64,000 bases of DNA from Methylobacterium sp. FF17 (GTDB taxonomy: Bacteria > Pseudomonadota > Alphaproteobacteria > Rhizobiales > Beijerinckiaceae), in the NCBI RefSeq assembly GCF_025813715.1, contig NZ_CP107532.1, forward strand, positions 5,274,501 through 5,338,500. The letters run 5' to 3'. Positions 36,530-47,301 of this stretch are shown piece after piece (within the stretch, counting starts at the first letter, position 1; every line of letters begins with the position of its first letter). Under the pieces are notes generated by a model. The model saw only the letters and a program-made list of their open reading frames with translations, was not told where the DNA came from and did no database searches. Position numbers and translations under genes: made by a program.

Positions 36530-38405
36530 CGGCGATTTCCTTCGTGCCATCGGGCCAGGTGAAATGGACCGAGAGGCCTCGCCCGTCCCTGCCGTCGCTC
36601 AGCCATATCCTGCCGCCCTGGCGCTCGACCAGCTTCTTGACGATGGCAAGGCCCATGCCGCTGCCCTCGACCTCGTCGCGGGGCTTCAGCGTCTGGAACA
36701 TGCCGAATACCCGTTCACGGAACTGCTCGGGAATGCCGGCGCCATCGTCGGTGACGGTGAACTCCACCATATCGTCCGCTGGGTGAGCATCGACCCGGAC
36801 ATGTCCATCGGCTGGATGGTCGTGATGTTTGATCGCGTTGCCGATGAGGTTCTGGAACGCCTGGGTCAAGGGTGCACGGGCGGCATCCAGGGTCGGCAGG
36901 CGCTCCGATGCCTCGATGACGAAGCCGTCGGGTGGGCTGACGAGGGCGGCGAGCTCCTCGACCAGCGCCTTGGTGTCCACCGGCTCGGTGGCGACGTCGC
37001 CGCGTCCTGCCCGCGAGTACGCCAAAAGATCGTCGAGCAGGCTCTCAAGGCGCCGGACCCGGCTCTTGAGCAGGTCCATGTTCGTCCGGGTGTCGGCGTT
37101 GAGGACCTCCTCCAGGTCTTCCTCGATCCAGGTCACCAGGTTCTCGATCCCGCGCAGCGGCGCCTTGAGGTCGTGGGAGGCCACGTAGGCGAACTGCTCC
37201 AGTTCCTCGTTGGTACGGCGAAGGTCGCGGGCGTGCAGGGCGAGGCGCCGTTCCAAGCCCTTGCGCTCGGTGATGTCGGTCAGGAGCGTGACGACCCCGA
37301 GCACGGCGCCATCGGGTCCGAGGTGAGGCCGATAGAACCCTTCCACGACCCGCCGGTCGGCGCCGCGTCGGGCGAGGCGATGCTCGAAGCGGGTCTCGGT
37401 CCCGGCGAAGGCGGTCTCCAGTTCGCGCCCCGTGCCCGGGAAGGGCTCGCTCGCGAAGACCTGGGCCAGGGGACGGCCGTCGACCTGGGTCACGTCCTCG
37501 ACCTGAAGGTCGAACCAGCGCTCGAACTCGCCGTTCAGGAAGCCGACCCGCCGTTGCGCATCGATATAGCCGACCATGGCAGGGAGCGTATCGGCGGTCG
37601 CACGCAGGAGAGAGGTCCGATTGACTTCGATCAGGCCGTCCTTGAACACGAGGACCGCACGCGCCATAGCCCCGACCTCGTCGCGCTGGCGGGTGCCTGG
37701 CACCTCGGTCGAAAGGTCGTGCCGGGCGAGGCGACGCATCGCTTCCGCGAGCCGAACGAGAGGAGCCACGATCCTGCGCCGGATGGCGAGGCCGACGATG
37801 GCGCAGATCAGGAGGGTCAGAATGGCACCGCCCCACGAAACGGTGGCGGCGTTTCGCCGTGCTCCGTCGAGCCTGCCGCCCTGGATCTCGCGAAGCCGTT
37901 CCTCCCCCCCCTGGATGGAGTCGAGCTTGGTCCGGAAGGTATCGAAGTAGGCCTTGCCGGTGCCGCTGGCCTCGATTCCGGCCGCGTCCGAACGGCGCGC
38001 CGGATCGGCCATGCCGCGGACGACGGCCTCGCCGACCTCGTCCTGCCAGGCCCGCGCCGCCTGTTCCGCCTCGGCGAGCCAACCGAGGCGCATGGGGTCG
38101 TCGCCTATCAGGGCGCGAAGCTCCCGGCTGGCTGCCTCGAAGGCCGGCCTTCCCTGGCGATAGGGGTCGAGGCTGTCCTCGCGCCCGGTGAGCAGGTAGC
38201 CGCGCAGCCCGGTCTCCTGGTTCAGCATGGCGATGCGCAGCGCGTAGAGCGAGCGAAGGACGAGGTTGGAGCGCCCACGGGCGTCGATGGCGGCCTGGAG
38301 CTGGGCCAGGGAAACGAGGACGGCGCCGCTGCCGAGCACCGCAACGAGCGCGATGATGCCGATGGCTCCGCCGAGCGAGCGGTTCAGGCCGAAGGTCTTC
38401 GTCAT
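36513..38405 (-). CDS. CHASE3-HAMP-PAS histidine kinase
   Basis: A 630-residue membrane kinase. TM1 is at about 10-30. A helical CHASE3-type periplasmic sensor follows (ALRIAMLNQETGLRGYLLTG is the family signature), then TM2 near 190-210, HAMP and one PAS domain (about 270-390). The HisKA box with His411 (VASHDLKAPLRG) is of the phytochrome-kinase type, followed by HATPase (NAIKH, DDGAGIPE, GSGMGLAIV). ATG 38405 is taken. It heads the three-gene leftward unit with the receiver and the receiver-kinase. Confidence 0.9.
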   Translation of the reverse strand: MTKTFGLNRSLGGAIGIIALVAVLGSGAVLVSLAQLQAAIDARGRSNLVLRSLYALRIAMLNQETGLRGYLLTGREDSLDPYRQGRPAFEAASRELRALIGDDPMRLGWLAEAEQAARAWQDEVGEAVVRGMADPARRSDAAGIEASGTGKAYFDTFRTKLDSIQGGEERLREIQGGRLDGARRNAATVSWGGAILTLLICAIVGLAIRRRIVAPLVRLAEAMRRLARHDLSTEVPGTRQRDEVGAMARAVLVFKDGLIEVNRTSLLRATADTLPAMVGYIDAQRRVGFLNGEFERWFDLQVEDVTQVDGRPLAQVFASEPFPGTGRELETAFAGTETRFEHRLARRGADRRVVEGFYRPHLGPDGAVLGVVTLLTDITERKGLERRLALHARDLRRTNEELEQFAYVASHDLKAPLRGIENLVTWIEEDLEEVLNADTRTNMDLLKSRVRRLESLLDDLLAYSRAGRGDVATEPVDTKALVEELAALVSPPDGFVIEASERLPTLDAARAPLTQAFQNLIGNAIKHHDHPADGHVRVDAHPADDMVEFTVTDDGAGIPEQFRERVFGMFQTLKPRDEVEGSGMGLAIVKKLVERQGGRIWLSDGRDGRGLSVHFTWPDGTKEIADGTDR

Positions 38406-38596
38406 GCCGCGAGGGTTCCGGGGGGCAGCGCGAAAGGATGGCGCGGGAAATACCACGGAAACCATCATCCGTGTCCGGCCCGAGCCCGAATGGCCCAGCT
38501 GAAACCATTCCGCGTCGGCTGGATTGACGCTTCGCTCCTGTCACAGATCAATCGGCGGGCGAGGCGCCGAAAAGGCTCCCGTCCCGGAGATGCCCC

Positions 38597-38788
38597 ATGC
38601 GCGATTGCAACGTCCGCCCTCCGGCCGACCCCGAGGCTCTCGGCGGCCCCGCCATGCACGGGATCGCGCAGGGCTTCGCCGAACTCTACGACGACTTCGG
38701 CACAGCGCAGATCCCGGAACGGTGGGAGCGCCTGGTCGATGCCATCGCGGGTCGCCTTGGCGAGGCCAGGGCCGACGAACGGGATTGA
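38597..38788 (+). CDS. NepR-like anti-sigma factor
   Basis: A 63-residue protein. The segment IAQGFAELYDDFGTAQIPER plus the following WERLVDAI matches the NepR pattern of two short helices with LxxxYDD and (V/I)P(D/E)RW landmarks. NepR binds the stress sigma factor EcfG until phosphorylated PhyR captures it. A GGAG-containing leader precedes ATG 38597. The neighbouring HWE kinase is the kind that feeds this pathway, but no phyR or ecfG is in the window. The short length and the eye-only match leave room for error. Confidence 0.55.
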   Translation: MRDCNVRPPADPEALGGPAMHGIAQGFAELYDDFGTAQIPERWERLVDAIAGRLGEARADERD

Positions 38789-39011
38789 TGGGGGTCCGCC
38801 CTGCCCGATGAGCGTCGGATCGCATGGCGTCGGCGGATGCCAATGCGTGCGAAGGACGTTATGCAGGGGTTAGGATGTCGACGGTTCCGAATCGGGCGGC
38901 GGGAAGGTCCCGGTGCACGGTCCCGTTTTCCCGCGCATGGAGGTTCGACGGCACGGCGTGGAAAGCGTCCGTGTCGCGGGCAGGGAGACAAGGGCTGGTG
39001 TTGATCCCTGA

Positions 39012-40763
39012 ATGTCGCTGACCAAAAGGATCGTGGGCCTCGTCGCGCTGGCGCTTGTGCCCGCCCTCGCCATCCAGGGCTACAACGAGTACGCGCTCCG
39101 GAGCGCTCGCACCGACGCCGTGCGCGGCGAGGCGATGCGCGCCGCCCGAGGCGTCGCCGCGGACCTCGCCCAGTTCGGGCGCGGCACCCGCCAAGTCCTC
39201 GGCATCCTCTCCGAAGTCCCCGAGATCCGCGACAAGGACACCCCGTCCTGCACCGCCTACCTCAAGACCCTGCTCGGCAAGGTGCCGGGTGCCTTCTTCT
39301 TCGGGGTGGCGGATGCGGACGGGAGCATCGTCTGCAACACGCTCGGCTCCCCACGCGGCGCCTACTCCCTGGGCGACCGGGAATACTTCCGGGACGCGAT
39401 GAGAACCGGCGGGTTCGCGGTCGGGAGGCTCGTCACCGGACGGATCACCGGCATACCGACCGTGCAGTTCGCCCAAGCCGTGCCGGGCACGGCGGGCCGT
39501 CCGGAGGGCGTGGTCGTGGCAAGCATCGACCTCGCCTACCTCGCCGAACAGCAAGCGCGGGTCGGGTTGCCGCCGGACGCCACCCTGACCGTCGCCGACC
39601 GGCATGGGACCATCATGATCAGGGTTCCGGACCATGGGGACTGGGTCGGCAAGCCCATCCCGGCGGACCTTTGGTCGACCTGGTCGGCGAATCGAGGGAA
39701 GGTCACCGACCTGCCGGGCCTGCGGGGCAACCTGCGCATCACCGGCATCGCGCCCGCGACGCCGGACGATCTCGATTCCGTCACGGTCGCCGTCGGCCTC
39801 CTACCCGAAACGGCGTTCGCTGACATCGATGCGGCGACCCGGCGCGGCGTGGTCTTGATCGGCCTCGGTGCCTTGCTGGCCTTGGTGGCGGCCCTGCTGG
39901 CGGGGCGCGCCTTCATCCGCAGGCCGGTGCGTCGCCTGCTGCAGGCGGCTTCGGCCTGGCGGATGGGGGACCTCGGCGCCCGGACCGGCATCTCGGGGTC
40001 GTCCGAGTTCGGCCAGCTCGGCGAGGCCTTCGACGCCATGGCGGTCGCGTTGCTGAAGCACGAAGGCGAGTTGCGGGCCGAGATCTCGCGCAGCCACGTC
40101 CTCCAGGAGCGTCAGACCATGATGCTGCATGAGCTCAACCACAGGGTCCGCAACACCCTCGCCACCGTGCAATCGCTGGCCCGGCAGGCGCATCGAAGCG
40201 ACGGGACGGGCGGGCGGCTGGAGGGGCGCATCATCTCCCTGTCCAAGAGCCACGACCTGCTCTCGCGGGACGACTGGACCGGCGCCCCGCTTCGCACGGT
40301 GCTGGAGAACGAACTGGCGCCCTTCCGGGACGACCGGCACGACCGCTTCCGGCTGGACGGCCCCGACATGGAACTGCCGCCCCGGTATGTCCTGGCACTC
40401 GGCATGACGCTGCATGAGCTCACGACGAACGCCGCCAAGTACGGCGCGCTCTCCGTCGGTACCGGACGCGTGGACATCGCCTGGCGCATCACGACGGGCG
40501 AGAGCGGCTCGCGGCGGCTCTCGATGGAATGGCGGGAAAGCGGGGGGCCCGCAATCGTCGAGCCATTCCGGCGTGGCTATGGCACGCGGCTGATCCAGGG
40601 AGGCGTCGGCCACGAGCTCGGCGGCACGGTGCGCCTCGACTTCGATGCCGCCGGGCTGCACTGCATCCTGGACGTGCCCCTCGACGAACAGGACCGCTTC
40701 ACCTCGTTCCATCAGGCCAAGGTCCCGTTCCCCGGGACCCGGCCATCGGCGAACGGCCGGTGA
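39012..40763 (+). CDS. dCache-HAMP-HWE histidine kinase
   Basis: A 583-residue membrane kinase. TM1 is at about 7-23, a periplasmic double-Cache sensor at 25-275 (FFFGVADADGSIVCNT, DREYFRDAM), TM2 at about 280-300 and HAMP at 300-355. The kinase core is of the HWE/HisKA_2 class: HELNHRVRNTLA at 373-384 with His377 as likely phospho-acceptor, then LHELTTNAAKYGAL as N-box and YGTRLI. HWE kinases commonly control the PhyR-NepR-EcfG general stress response in alphaproteobacteria. ATG 39012 is about 220 bases beyond the NepR-like gene on the same strand. Confidence 0.9.
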   Translation: MSLTKRIVGLVALALVPALAIQGYNEYALRSARTDAVRGEAMRAARGVAADLAQFGRGTRQVLGILSEVPEIRDKDTPSCTAYLKTLLGKVPGAFFFGVADADGSIVCNTLGSPRGAYSLGDREYFRDAMRTGGFAVGRLVTGRITGIPTVQFAQAVPGTAGRPEGVVVASIDLAYLAEQQARVGLPPDATLTVADRHGTIMIRVPDHGDWVGKPIPADLWSTWSANRGKVTDLPGLRGNLRITGIAPATPDDLDSVTVAVGLLPETAFADIDAATRRGVVLIGLGALLALVAALLAGRAFIRRPVRRLLQAASAWRMGDLGARTGISGSSEFGQLGEAFDAMAVALLKHEGELRAEISRSHVLQERQTMMLHELNHRVRNTLATVQSLARQAHRSDGTGGRLEGRIISLSKSHDLLSRDDWTGAPLRTVLENELAPFRDDRHDRFRLDGPDMELPPRYVLALGMTLHELTTNAAKYGALSVGTGRVDIAWRITTGESGSRRLSMEWRESGGPAIVEPFRRGYGTRLIQGGVGHELGGTVRLDFDAAGLHCILDVPLDEQDRFTSFHQAKVPFPGTRPSANGR

Positions 40764-40924
40764 GGCCCGCCGCACCCCGTCGCGCCCGTCACGGACCCGG
40801 CCTTGCGGGACAGGACCCGGCCCGAGGGCGGCCGGCGATGGCAGGCCCGGTGCAACCAGCCCGAGGATGGGGCCGCAGTGCCTTGGGCAGCGGGCCTTAA
40901 GGCTGCGTGGGAACAGCCCGCCGC

Positions 40925-43900
40925 TCAGGACTCGATCATCTCGCGGATGCGCGCGGCCAGCGTCTCGACCGGGAAGGGTTTAGTGATCATCTGCATGCCG
41001 GGATCGAGGTGCCCGTTGCCGAACATCGCATTCTCGGCATAGCCGGTGATGAAGAGCACCTTGAGGTGCGGACGGCTCTCACGAGCCTGGTCGGCGAGCT
41101 GGCGCCCGTTCATGCCAGGCAGTCCGACGTCGGTGACGAGGAGGTCGACGCGCTCGCCGGATTGGAGCGCCTTGAGGCCGGAGGGGCCGTCCTGCGCCTC
41201 CAACGCGCGATAGCCGAGATCGGCGAGCACCTCGACGATGAGGTCGCGGACGACCGGCTCGTCCTCGACGACGAGCACCGTCTCGCCGGCCTCCGCCCGG
41301 TGGGCTTCCGTGAGCCCCGTGGCTTCGGCATCCTCCTCCGCCAACACCCCGCGATGACGGGGCAGGTAGATCTTGACCGTCGTGCCCTTGCCGACCTCCG
41401 AATAGATCTTGGCATGGCCTTCTGACTGGCGCGCGAAGCCGTAGATCATGCTGAGACCGAGCCCCGTACCCTGTCCGATGGGCTTGGTCGTGAAGAACGG
41501 GTCGAAGGCCCGGGCGATCACGTCCGGCGGCATGCCGGTGCCGGTGTCGGTCACGCAGATGCAGATGTACTGGCCCGGCTCCACGCCCGGGTGCAGCTTG
41601 GCGTAGGCGCGGTCGAGGTGCGTGTTGCAGGTCTCGATGGTGAGCTTGCCGCCGTCCGGCATCGCGTCCCGGGCGTTGATGGCGAGGTTCAGGATTGCGC
41701 TCTCCAGCTGGTGCGGATCGCACAAGGTCGGCCACAGCCCACCCGAGGTGACGATCTCCAGTCCGATGGCCTCCCCGATGGTTCGGCGCAGCAGGTCCTC
41801 CAGCGAGGTCACCAGCGCGTTGGCATTCACCGGCTTCGGATCGAGGGGCTGACGGCGCGCGAAGGCCAGGAGCCGGTGCGTGAGCGCGGCGGCTCGGTTG
41901 GCCGAGGACATGGCCGCCTTGGCGTACTTCTCGATGGTGTCCGTGCGCCCCTGCGCGATGCGGGTCTGCATCAGGTCGAGCGAGCCGACGATGCCGGTGA
42001 GCAGGTTGTTGAAGTCGTGCGCGATGCCCCCGGTCAACTGCCCGACGGCCTCCATCTTCTGAGCCTGGCGCAGTGCCTCCTCTGTTTGCGCGAGGGCTTG
42101 TGCCGCCTCCTTCTCGCCGGTGACATCGCGGCCGACGGCATGGATGCGGTCCTCGTCGGGGACCGCCGTCCAGGAGAGCCAACGGTACCCACCGTCCTTC
42201 CCCAGATAGCGGTTCTCGAAGCGCAGCGTCGTCACTCCTTCCGACAGCTTGCCCACTTCGGCCAGGGTGGCGGCGACGTCGTCTGCGTGTACGAGATCCA
42301 TGAACGCGCGCCCGAGGAGATCCCGCTCCTCCCAGCCCAGCAGGGTCGTCCAGGCCGGGTTCACGGCCTCGATGGTGGCGTCGTAGCGCGCGACGAGCAT
42401 GACGTCGGTCGAGAGCCGCCACATGCGGTCTCGGTCGGCGGTACGCTCGGCCACCAACCTTTCGAGGTCCTCGCGCGAGCGTGCCAGGACATCGCGGGCC
42501 TCGACGATGTCCTGGACGTCGGTGCAGGTGCCGAACCAGCGCGTGATCCGGCCGGCCCCGTCGCGCATCGGAAGGGCACGTCCCAGCGTCCAGCGGTACC
42601 GTCCCGTGTGGTGCCGCAGGCGGTACTCGATCCGATAGGGCTCGCCCGTCGCGAGCGACCCCTTCCAGAGTTCCCAGGTGCGCTCGCGGTCGTCGGGATG
42701 GACGATGCCGTCCCAGTCCCCGCCGTCCGTGGAGCCCGCACGGACCCCGGTGAAGTCGTACCAACGCTGGTTGTAGTAGTCGTGATACCCGTCCGCCCGC
42801 GTCGACCAAACCATCTGGTCGATGGAGTTGGCGATGGTCTGGAACGTGGCCTCGCTCTGGCGCAGCCGCTCCTCGACCTGCTTGCGCGCGGTGTCGTCGA
42901 GTTGAATGCCGTCCCAGACGAGCGAGCCGTCCTGCATCTGGCGTGGTGCCGAGATGATGCGGCTCCAACGGACCTCGCCATCGGTACGCCGGAACGGCGC
43001 CTCGAAGTCGAACGGTGCCAGGTCGCGAATGGCGACCTGCTCGGCTGCCGCCAAGCGCTCGCGGTACTCGGGGAGGATCAGGTCGTAGGCCACGGCCGGG
43101 TCGGCGAGAACTGCCTCGGCCGGGTCGCCGGTCATGCGCTCGAAGCCGCGGGACACATAGAGGAATCGTCGACCGCTACCGTCGCGGTCCATGCAGATCT
43201 GGTAGACCATCCCGCCGGGCAGATTGTCGGCGAGCGCCCGCAGGCGGGCCTCCGCCTCGCCCAAGGCCTGCTCGCGCTCCCTGCGTTCGGTCACGTCGCG
43301 GTAGAACAGCGCCAAGCCTTCCGGATGCGGGTAGGCGCGCACCTCCAACCAGGCGCCGTGCCCGTCCGGCCAGACGTAGCGGTGCTCCAGGGTGAGCGAG
43401 ACGCGCTCGCACATGGCGCGACGGTACATCCGCCCGATGGGCTCGCGTTCGGAACCCGGATAGACGTCCCAATGCGACCGACCCACGACCTGGCTAGGCG
43501 GCCTGTCCTCCAGGCGAAGCCCCTCCGCGTTCATCTGCAGGATGCGGAAGTCGCGGTCGAGGAGCATGAAGCCTTCGCCCATGCCCTCCAGCACCCCCGA
43601 GGCCCGCGCCTCGCTCGCGCGCAGCGCCTCCTCGGCCTCGACCTTGGCCGTCGTCTCGGTGCAGACGCAGAACAGGCCGCCGACGGCGCCCGCGTCGTCC
43701 CGCACCGGCGAGTAGGAGAAGGTGAAGTAGGTGCGCTCGTCGTGGCCGTACCGGTTCATGACGAGCGGCAGGTTCTCCGCCCAGGTCGCCTCGCCGCCCA
43801 TGGCCATGGTCACCGACGGCTCGATGTCGGGCCAGATATCCGACCAGACCTCGCGGAAGGGCCGTCCCAGGGCCGCCGGGTGCTTGTCGCCAAGGATCGC

Positions 43901-44122
43901 CGCGTAGGCGTCGTTGTAGAGGAAGCCGAGTTCCGGACCCCAAGCGACGAACATCGGGAACCTTGAGCCGAGCATCAGGCTCACCGCGGAACGCAGGCAC
44001 GGCGGCCAGGTCCCGGGAACGCCGAGCGGCGACGCGGACCAATCGTGCGTGCGCATGCGTGCGCCCATCCGCTTGCCGCCCGTGAGGAATGTCAGTGCCG
44101 AAGCCGGGATGGACTCGAACAT
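40925..44122 (-). CDS. PAS-rich hybrid histidine kinase A
   Basis: A 1065-residue soluble kinase. The N-terminal module (MGARMRTHDWSASPLG, then FLYNDAYAAILG) is shared with the two following kinases. Several PAS/PAC units follow up to about 680, then HisKA with His702 ([11 protein letters not shown]), HATPase (NLAINARDAM, DTGTGMP, GTGLGLSM) and a C-terminal receiver with Asp998 (LLVTDVGLPGMNG). With a receiver at the end, phosphate must leave through an Hpt protein or another receiver not seen here. It is the most divergent of the three tandem paralogues and carries the most PAS units. Confidence 0.9.
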   Translation of the reverse strand: MFESIPASALTFLTGGKRMGARMRTHDWSASPLGVPGTWPPCLRSAVSLMLGSRFPMFVAWGPELGFLYNDAYAAILGDKHPAALGRPFREVWSDIWPDIEPSVTMAMGGEATWAENLPLVMNRYGHDERTYFTFSYSPVRDDAGAVGGLFCVCTETTAKVEAEEALRASEARASGVLEGMGEGFMLLDRDFRILQMNAEGLRLEDRPPSQVVGRSHWDVYPGSEREPIGRMYRRAMCERVSLTLEHRYVWPDGHGAWLEVRAYPHPEGLALFYRDVTERREREQALGEAEARLRALADNLPGGMVYQICMDRDGSGRRFLYVSRGFERMTGDPAEAVLADPAVAYDLILPEYRERLAAAEQVAIRDLAPFDFEAPFRRTDGEVRWSRIISAPRQMQDGSLVWDGIQLDDTARKQVEERLRQSEATFQTIANSIDQMVWSTRADGYHDYYNQRWYDFTGVRAGSTDGGDWDGIVHPDDRERTWELWKGSLATGEPYRIEYRLRHHTGRYRWTLGRALPMRDGAGRITRWFGTCTDVQDIVEARDVLARSREDLERLVAERTADRDRMWRLSTDVMLVARYDATIEAVNPAWTTLLGWEERDLLGRAFMDLVHADDVAATLAEVGKLSEGVTTLRFENRYLGKDGGYRWLSWTAVPDEDRIHAVGRDVTGEKEAAQALAQTEEALRQAQKMEAVGQLTGGIAHDFNNLLTGIVGSLDLMQTRIAQGRTDTIEKYAKAAMSSANRAAALTHRLLAFARRQPLDPKPVNANALVTSLEDLLRRTIGEAIGLEIVTSGGLWPTLCDPHQLESAILNLAINARDAMPDGGKLTIETCNTHLDRAYAKLHPGVEPGQYICICVTDTGTGMPPDVIARAFDPFFTTKPIGQGTGLGLSMIYGFARQSEGHAKIYSEVGKGTTVKIYLPRHRGVLAEEDAEATGLTEAHRAEAGETVLVVEDEPVVRDLIVEVLADLGYRALEAQDGPSGLKALQSGERVDLLVTDVGLPGMNGRQLADQARESRPHLKVLFITGYAENAMFGNGHLDPGMQMITKPFPVETLAARIREMIES

Positions 44123-44489
44123 GCGCGACGGGAGGGCCTGCGGAAGGAGGGAATGCGAGCCTCTGAGGTCCGCCGAAGCCGGTCATGGTACGCGCAGATG
44201 GCAGGTTTGCGGCCAAGGCTCCGACGGGTGCCAGGCGCGCCCGCCGAAGTCGTCCCGGCGCAGCTTTTCGACGCGATCCCTATCCGCCTCGCGAGCGTAT
44301 GCCTTGATCGGCCGAGCGTGGACATGCGGCGCCCCACACCCGCCCCGGGAAGTCGGTCGTGTGTTCCTCCCGGCCGGGGGCTTTGCTCGGCACGGTCCGC
44401 GCAGAAGGACATCCGATGAGGGATGGAGGGCGGCGCGGACCATCCGTCCGCGCCGATCCAAGAGGGCGGGACGGCTGCCGAGGGCGGCG
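44123..44489. other. Intergenic, 367 bases
   Basis: No gene supported. This gap between hybrid kinases A and B should contain the promoter of kinase A. No clear signal or terminator was found. Confidence 0.35.
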
Positions 44490-47297
44490 CTACCGACCCA
44501 TAATGCGCTTGCGTCGTTGCCAGGTCGCCACCTTGCGCAGGAGGCGCGAGAGCTGTTCGACCGAATACGGCTTGTGCAGCAGCTCGAACCCGAAGGTGCC
44601 ATTCTGCGCCAGGACATGGCTGTAGCCCGAGGCCAGCAGCACAGGCAGGTCGTGGTGGTCCTGCCGGATCCGGTGCGCGAGGTCGATCCCGTTCATCCCC
44701 GGCATCACCACGTCGGTGAACACCACGTCGAAGCGATCCGCATCCTTCGCCAGCTCGGCCAGCGCCTCGTCGGCGTTGGTCGTCCACACGGTGACGTAGC
44801 CGAGTTCGGCCAGGGTCTGCGTCGCGAAGGTCCCGACGTCCGCGTTGTCCTCGACCACGAGGACGCACATGCCATGTCCGTCGACGAGAGGCTCGGGCTC
44901 CGCCTGGGGCGAGTGGGCGCTCGCCTCCACCCTCGGCAGGTACAGGACGAACATCGTGCCCTCGCCGACCGTGCTCTGGACCCGCACCTCTCCTCCGGAC
45001 TGCTTGGCGAAGCCGAAGACCTGGCTCAATCCGAGGCCCGTTCCCTGGCCGACGTCCTTGGTCGTGAAGAACGGCTCGAAGATGTGCTCGATCTGATCGG
45101 GGGCGATGCCGGCCCCCGTGTCCTCGATGCACACCGCGACGAAGTCGCCCCGGACCGCGGGGTGGCTGCGGATCGGCGGGATGACCGGGACGGGATGCAC
45201 CGTGATGGTGAGGGTGCCCTCGCCGTCCATGGCGTCCCGGGCATTGACGGCCATGTTCACGAGGGCCGTGTCGAACTGGCTCGGGTCGGCGTTGATGAAG
45301 CAGGGCTCGTCCGGGAGGTCGGTGACCACCTTGATGCGCGAACCGCTCAGGGTGCCGACCATGTCGCTGATGGTGGCGACGCTTTGGCCAGCGTCGAAGA
45401 CCTCGGGCTTGAGGGCTTGCCGGCGCGCGAAGGCCAGCAACTGACCCGTGAGCTTGGCGGCGCGGTCGACCGTGTCGGAGATCGCGCCGATGTAGCGCTG
45501 GCGGCGCTCCTCCGGCAGGTTCGGCCGCTTGAGGAGGTCGGTGGAGGACTTGATGACGGTCAGCAGGTTGTTGAAGTCATGCGCCACGCCACCGGTGAGC
45601 TGGCCGACGGCCTCCATCTTCTGGGCCTGCCGCAGGGCCTCCTGAGCGGTAGCAAGCTCCGCTTCCCGTGCCTTGGTAAGGGTCAGGTCCCGGCCCACGG
45701 CGATGAAGTTGGCGCCGTCGGGCTCGGGTGCCACCGTCCACTCGATGGGCTTCCATCCGCCGTCAAGGGTGGCGATGCGGTTCTCGAAGCGTGTCGCCCG
45801 TCGCGTCGCAGACATTCGCGCAAGGGCCGCGAGGGAGGGGCCCATATCGTCGGGGTGCATGAAGGTTGCGTACGACCGCGACAGGAGTTCGGCCTCGGTC
45901 CAGCCGAGAACCCGGGTCCAGGCCGGGCTGACCCCCGACATCATGCCTTCGTAGTTGGCCCGGGCCAGCATGTCCTCGGACAGCGTCCAGAGCTGGTCCC
46001 GCTCGGCCGTGCGCTCGGAGACCTGCAGCGCCAGGGTCGCGTTCAGGACCTGGAGTGCGTCCTCCATGCGCTTGCGCTCGGAGATGTCCGTGAAGAGCAC
46101 GGCGACCCGGTGTTCGGCCGGATCGCCGATCCGCAGGGCCCGCACGTCGAACCAGCGTCCGAACACGTCGGCCCGGTCCTCGACGTGGGCCGGCTCGCCG
46201 GTGATCGCGACGCGCCCGTAGGTGTCGAACCAGCGTCGTTCCAGGTTCGGGGCGAAGTCGCTGACCCAACGGCCGACCACGTTGGCGCCGGTCTGGCGTT
46301 CGAAGGCCGGGTTGGCCTCGACGATGCGATAGTCGACGGCCCGGCCCGCCTCGTCGAACCTCAGCTCGATGACGCAGAACCCGACGTCGATGCTCTCGAA
46401 CAGGGTGCGGTAACGGCTCTCGCTCTCCGCCAGGGCGGCTTGTGAGCGGATCTGGTCCGTGACCTCGTAGCCGCCGACGAAGATGCCGATGACGGCACCC
46501 GCCTCGTTCCGGATGGGCTGGTAGATAAAGTCGAGGTGGCGGTCGTGATCCTCGCCGACGAGCCTGATCGGCAGGGCTCGGGCCACGTACGGTTCCCCTG
46601 TCGCGTAGACCCGGTCGAGAAGCTCGTAGAACCCCTGACCGGCGAGCTCCGGGAACACCTCCCGTACGTTGCGCCCAATATAGTCGCGCTCGCCTGCCAC
46701 CGTGACGTAGGCATCGTTGACGTACTCGAAGACGTGACTGGGCTCTCTCAGCACGGCGACGAACCCGGGCATCTGCTGGAGCAGAGCGCGCTGACGCTTA
46801 CGTTCGGACGCGGCCTTCCGGTCGGTTAGCACCTGGCGGGTCGTCTCGGTGCAGGCGCAGAACAGGCCGACGATGTTGCCGTCGTCCCCGGGCACGGGCG
46901 TGTAGGAGAAAGCGAAGTGGGCCTCCTCGGGGTAGCCGTTGCGATGCAGTGTGAGTTCGAGGTCATCCATGTGCACGGGGTCGCCCGCGTACACGCGATC
47001 CATCAGGGCCCCTACCTCGCCCTGGATCTCGGGCCAGGTCTCGAAGAATGGTTTGCCGAGGGCGGCCGGATGCCGCTCACCCAACATCGGAGCGTAGGTG
47101 TCATTGTAGATCAGGGTGCGGTCGGCTCCCCAAGCGATGAACATCGGCTGGCGTGAGTTCAGCATGACCCGCACGAGGGTCAGGAGTGCCGGGGGCCAAC
47201 GCTCCGGGAGGCCTAGGGCTGTCGTGGACCAATCGTAGGCCCGCATGCGCGCGCCCATTCCGCCGCCGTCGTGAAAGGCCGAGGTCACGAAGCTCAT
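44490..47297 (-). CDS. PAS-rich hybrid histidine kinase B
   Basis: A 935-residue soluble kinase with the same plan as [17 protein letters not shown] module, several PAS domains, HisKA ([11 protein letters not shown], His near 565), HATPase ([21 protein letters not shown]) and a receiver ([13 protein letters not shown]). ATG 47297 is five bases from the stop of the ParD-like gene, so the two are almost surely co-translated. The longer open frame upstream of this ATG is a shadow of that small gene. Confidence 0.9.
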   Translation of the reverse strand: MSFVTSAFHDGGGMGARMRAYDWSTTALGLPERWPPALLTLVRVMLNSRQPMFIAWGADRTLIYNDTYAPMLGERHPAALGKPFFETWPEIQGEVGALMDRVYAGDPVHMDDLELTLHRNGYPEEAHFAFSYTPVPGDDGNIVGLFCACTETTRQVLTDRKAASERKRQRALLQQMPGFVAVLREPSHVFEYVNDAYVTVAGERDYIGRNVREVFPELAGQGFYELLDRVYATGEPYVARALPIRLVGEDHDRHLDFIYQPIRNEAGAVIGIFVGGYEVTDQIRSQAALAESESRYRTLFESIDVGFCVIELRFDEAGRAVDYRIVEANPAFERQTGANVVGRWVSDFAPNLERRWFDTYGRVAITGEPAHVEDRADVFGRWFDVRALRIGDPAEHRVAVLFTDISERKRMEDALQVLNATLALQVSERTAERDQLWTLSEDMLARANYEGMMSGVSPAWTRVLGWTEAELLSRSYATFMHPDDMGPSLAALARMSATRRATRFENRIATLDGGWKPIEWTVAPEPDGANFIAVGRDLTLTKAREAELATAQEALRQAQKMEAVGQLTGGVAHDFNNLLTVIKSSTDLLKRPNLPEERRQRYIGAISDTVDRAAKLTGQLLAFARRQALKPEVFDAGQSVATISDMVGTLSGSRIKVVTDLPDEPCFINADPSQFDTALVNMAVNARDAMDGEGTLTITVHPVPVIPPIRSHPAVRGDFVAVCIEDTGAGIAPDQIEHIFEPFFTTKDVGQGTGLGLSQVFGFAKQSGGEVRVQSTVGEGTMFVLYLPRVEASAHSPQAEPEPLVDGHGMCVLVVEDNADVGTFATQTLAELGYVTVWTTNADEALAELAKDADRFDVVFTDVVMPGMNGIDLAHRIRQDHHDLPVLLASGYSHVLAQNGTFGFELLHKPYSVEQLSRLLRKVATWQRRKRIMGR

Positions 47298-47301
47298 GGA
47301 C

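Noticed and set aside
36225..44000. Very long plus-strand open frames opposite the kinases (for example 36225-38873 and 41591-43966)
   Set aside because: They are antisense shadows created by GC-biased third codon positions. Their translations lack domains, while the minus strand encodes complete kinases.
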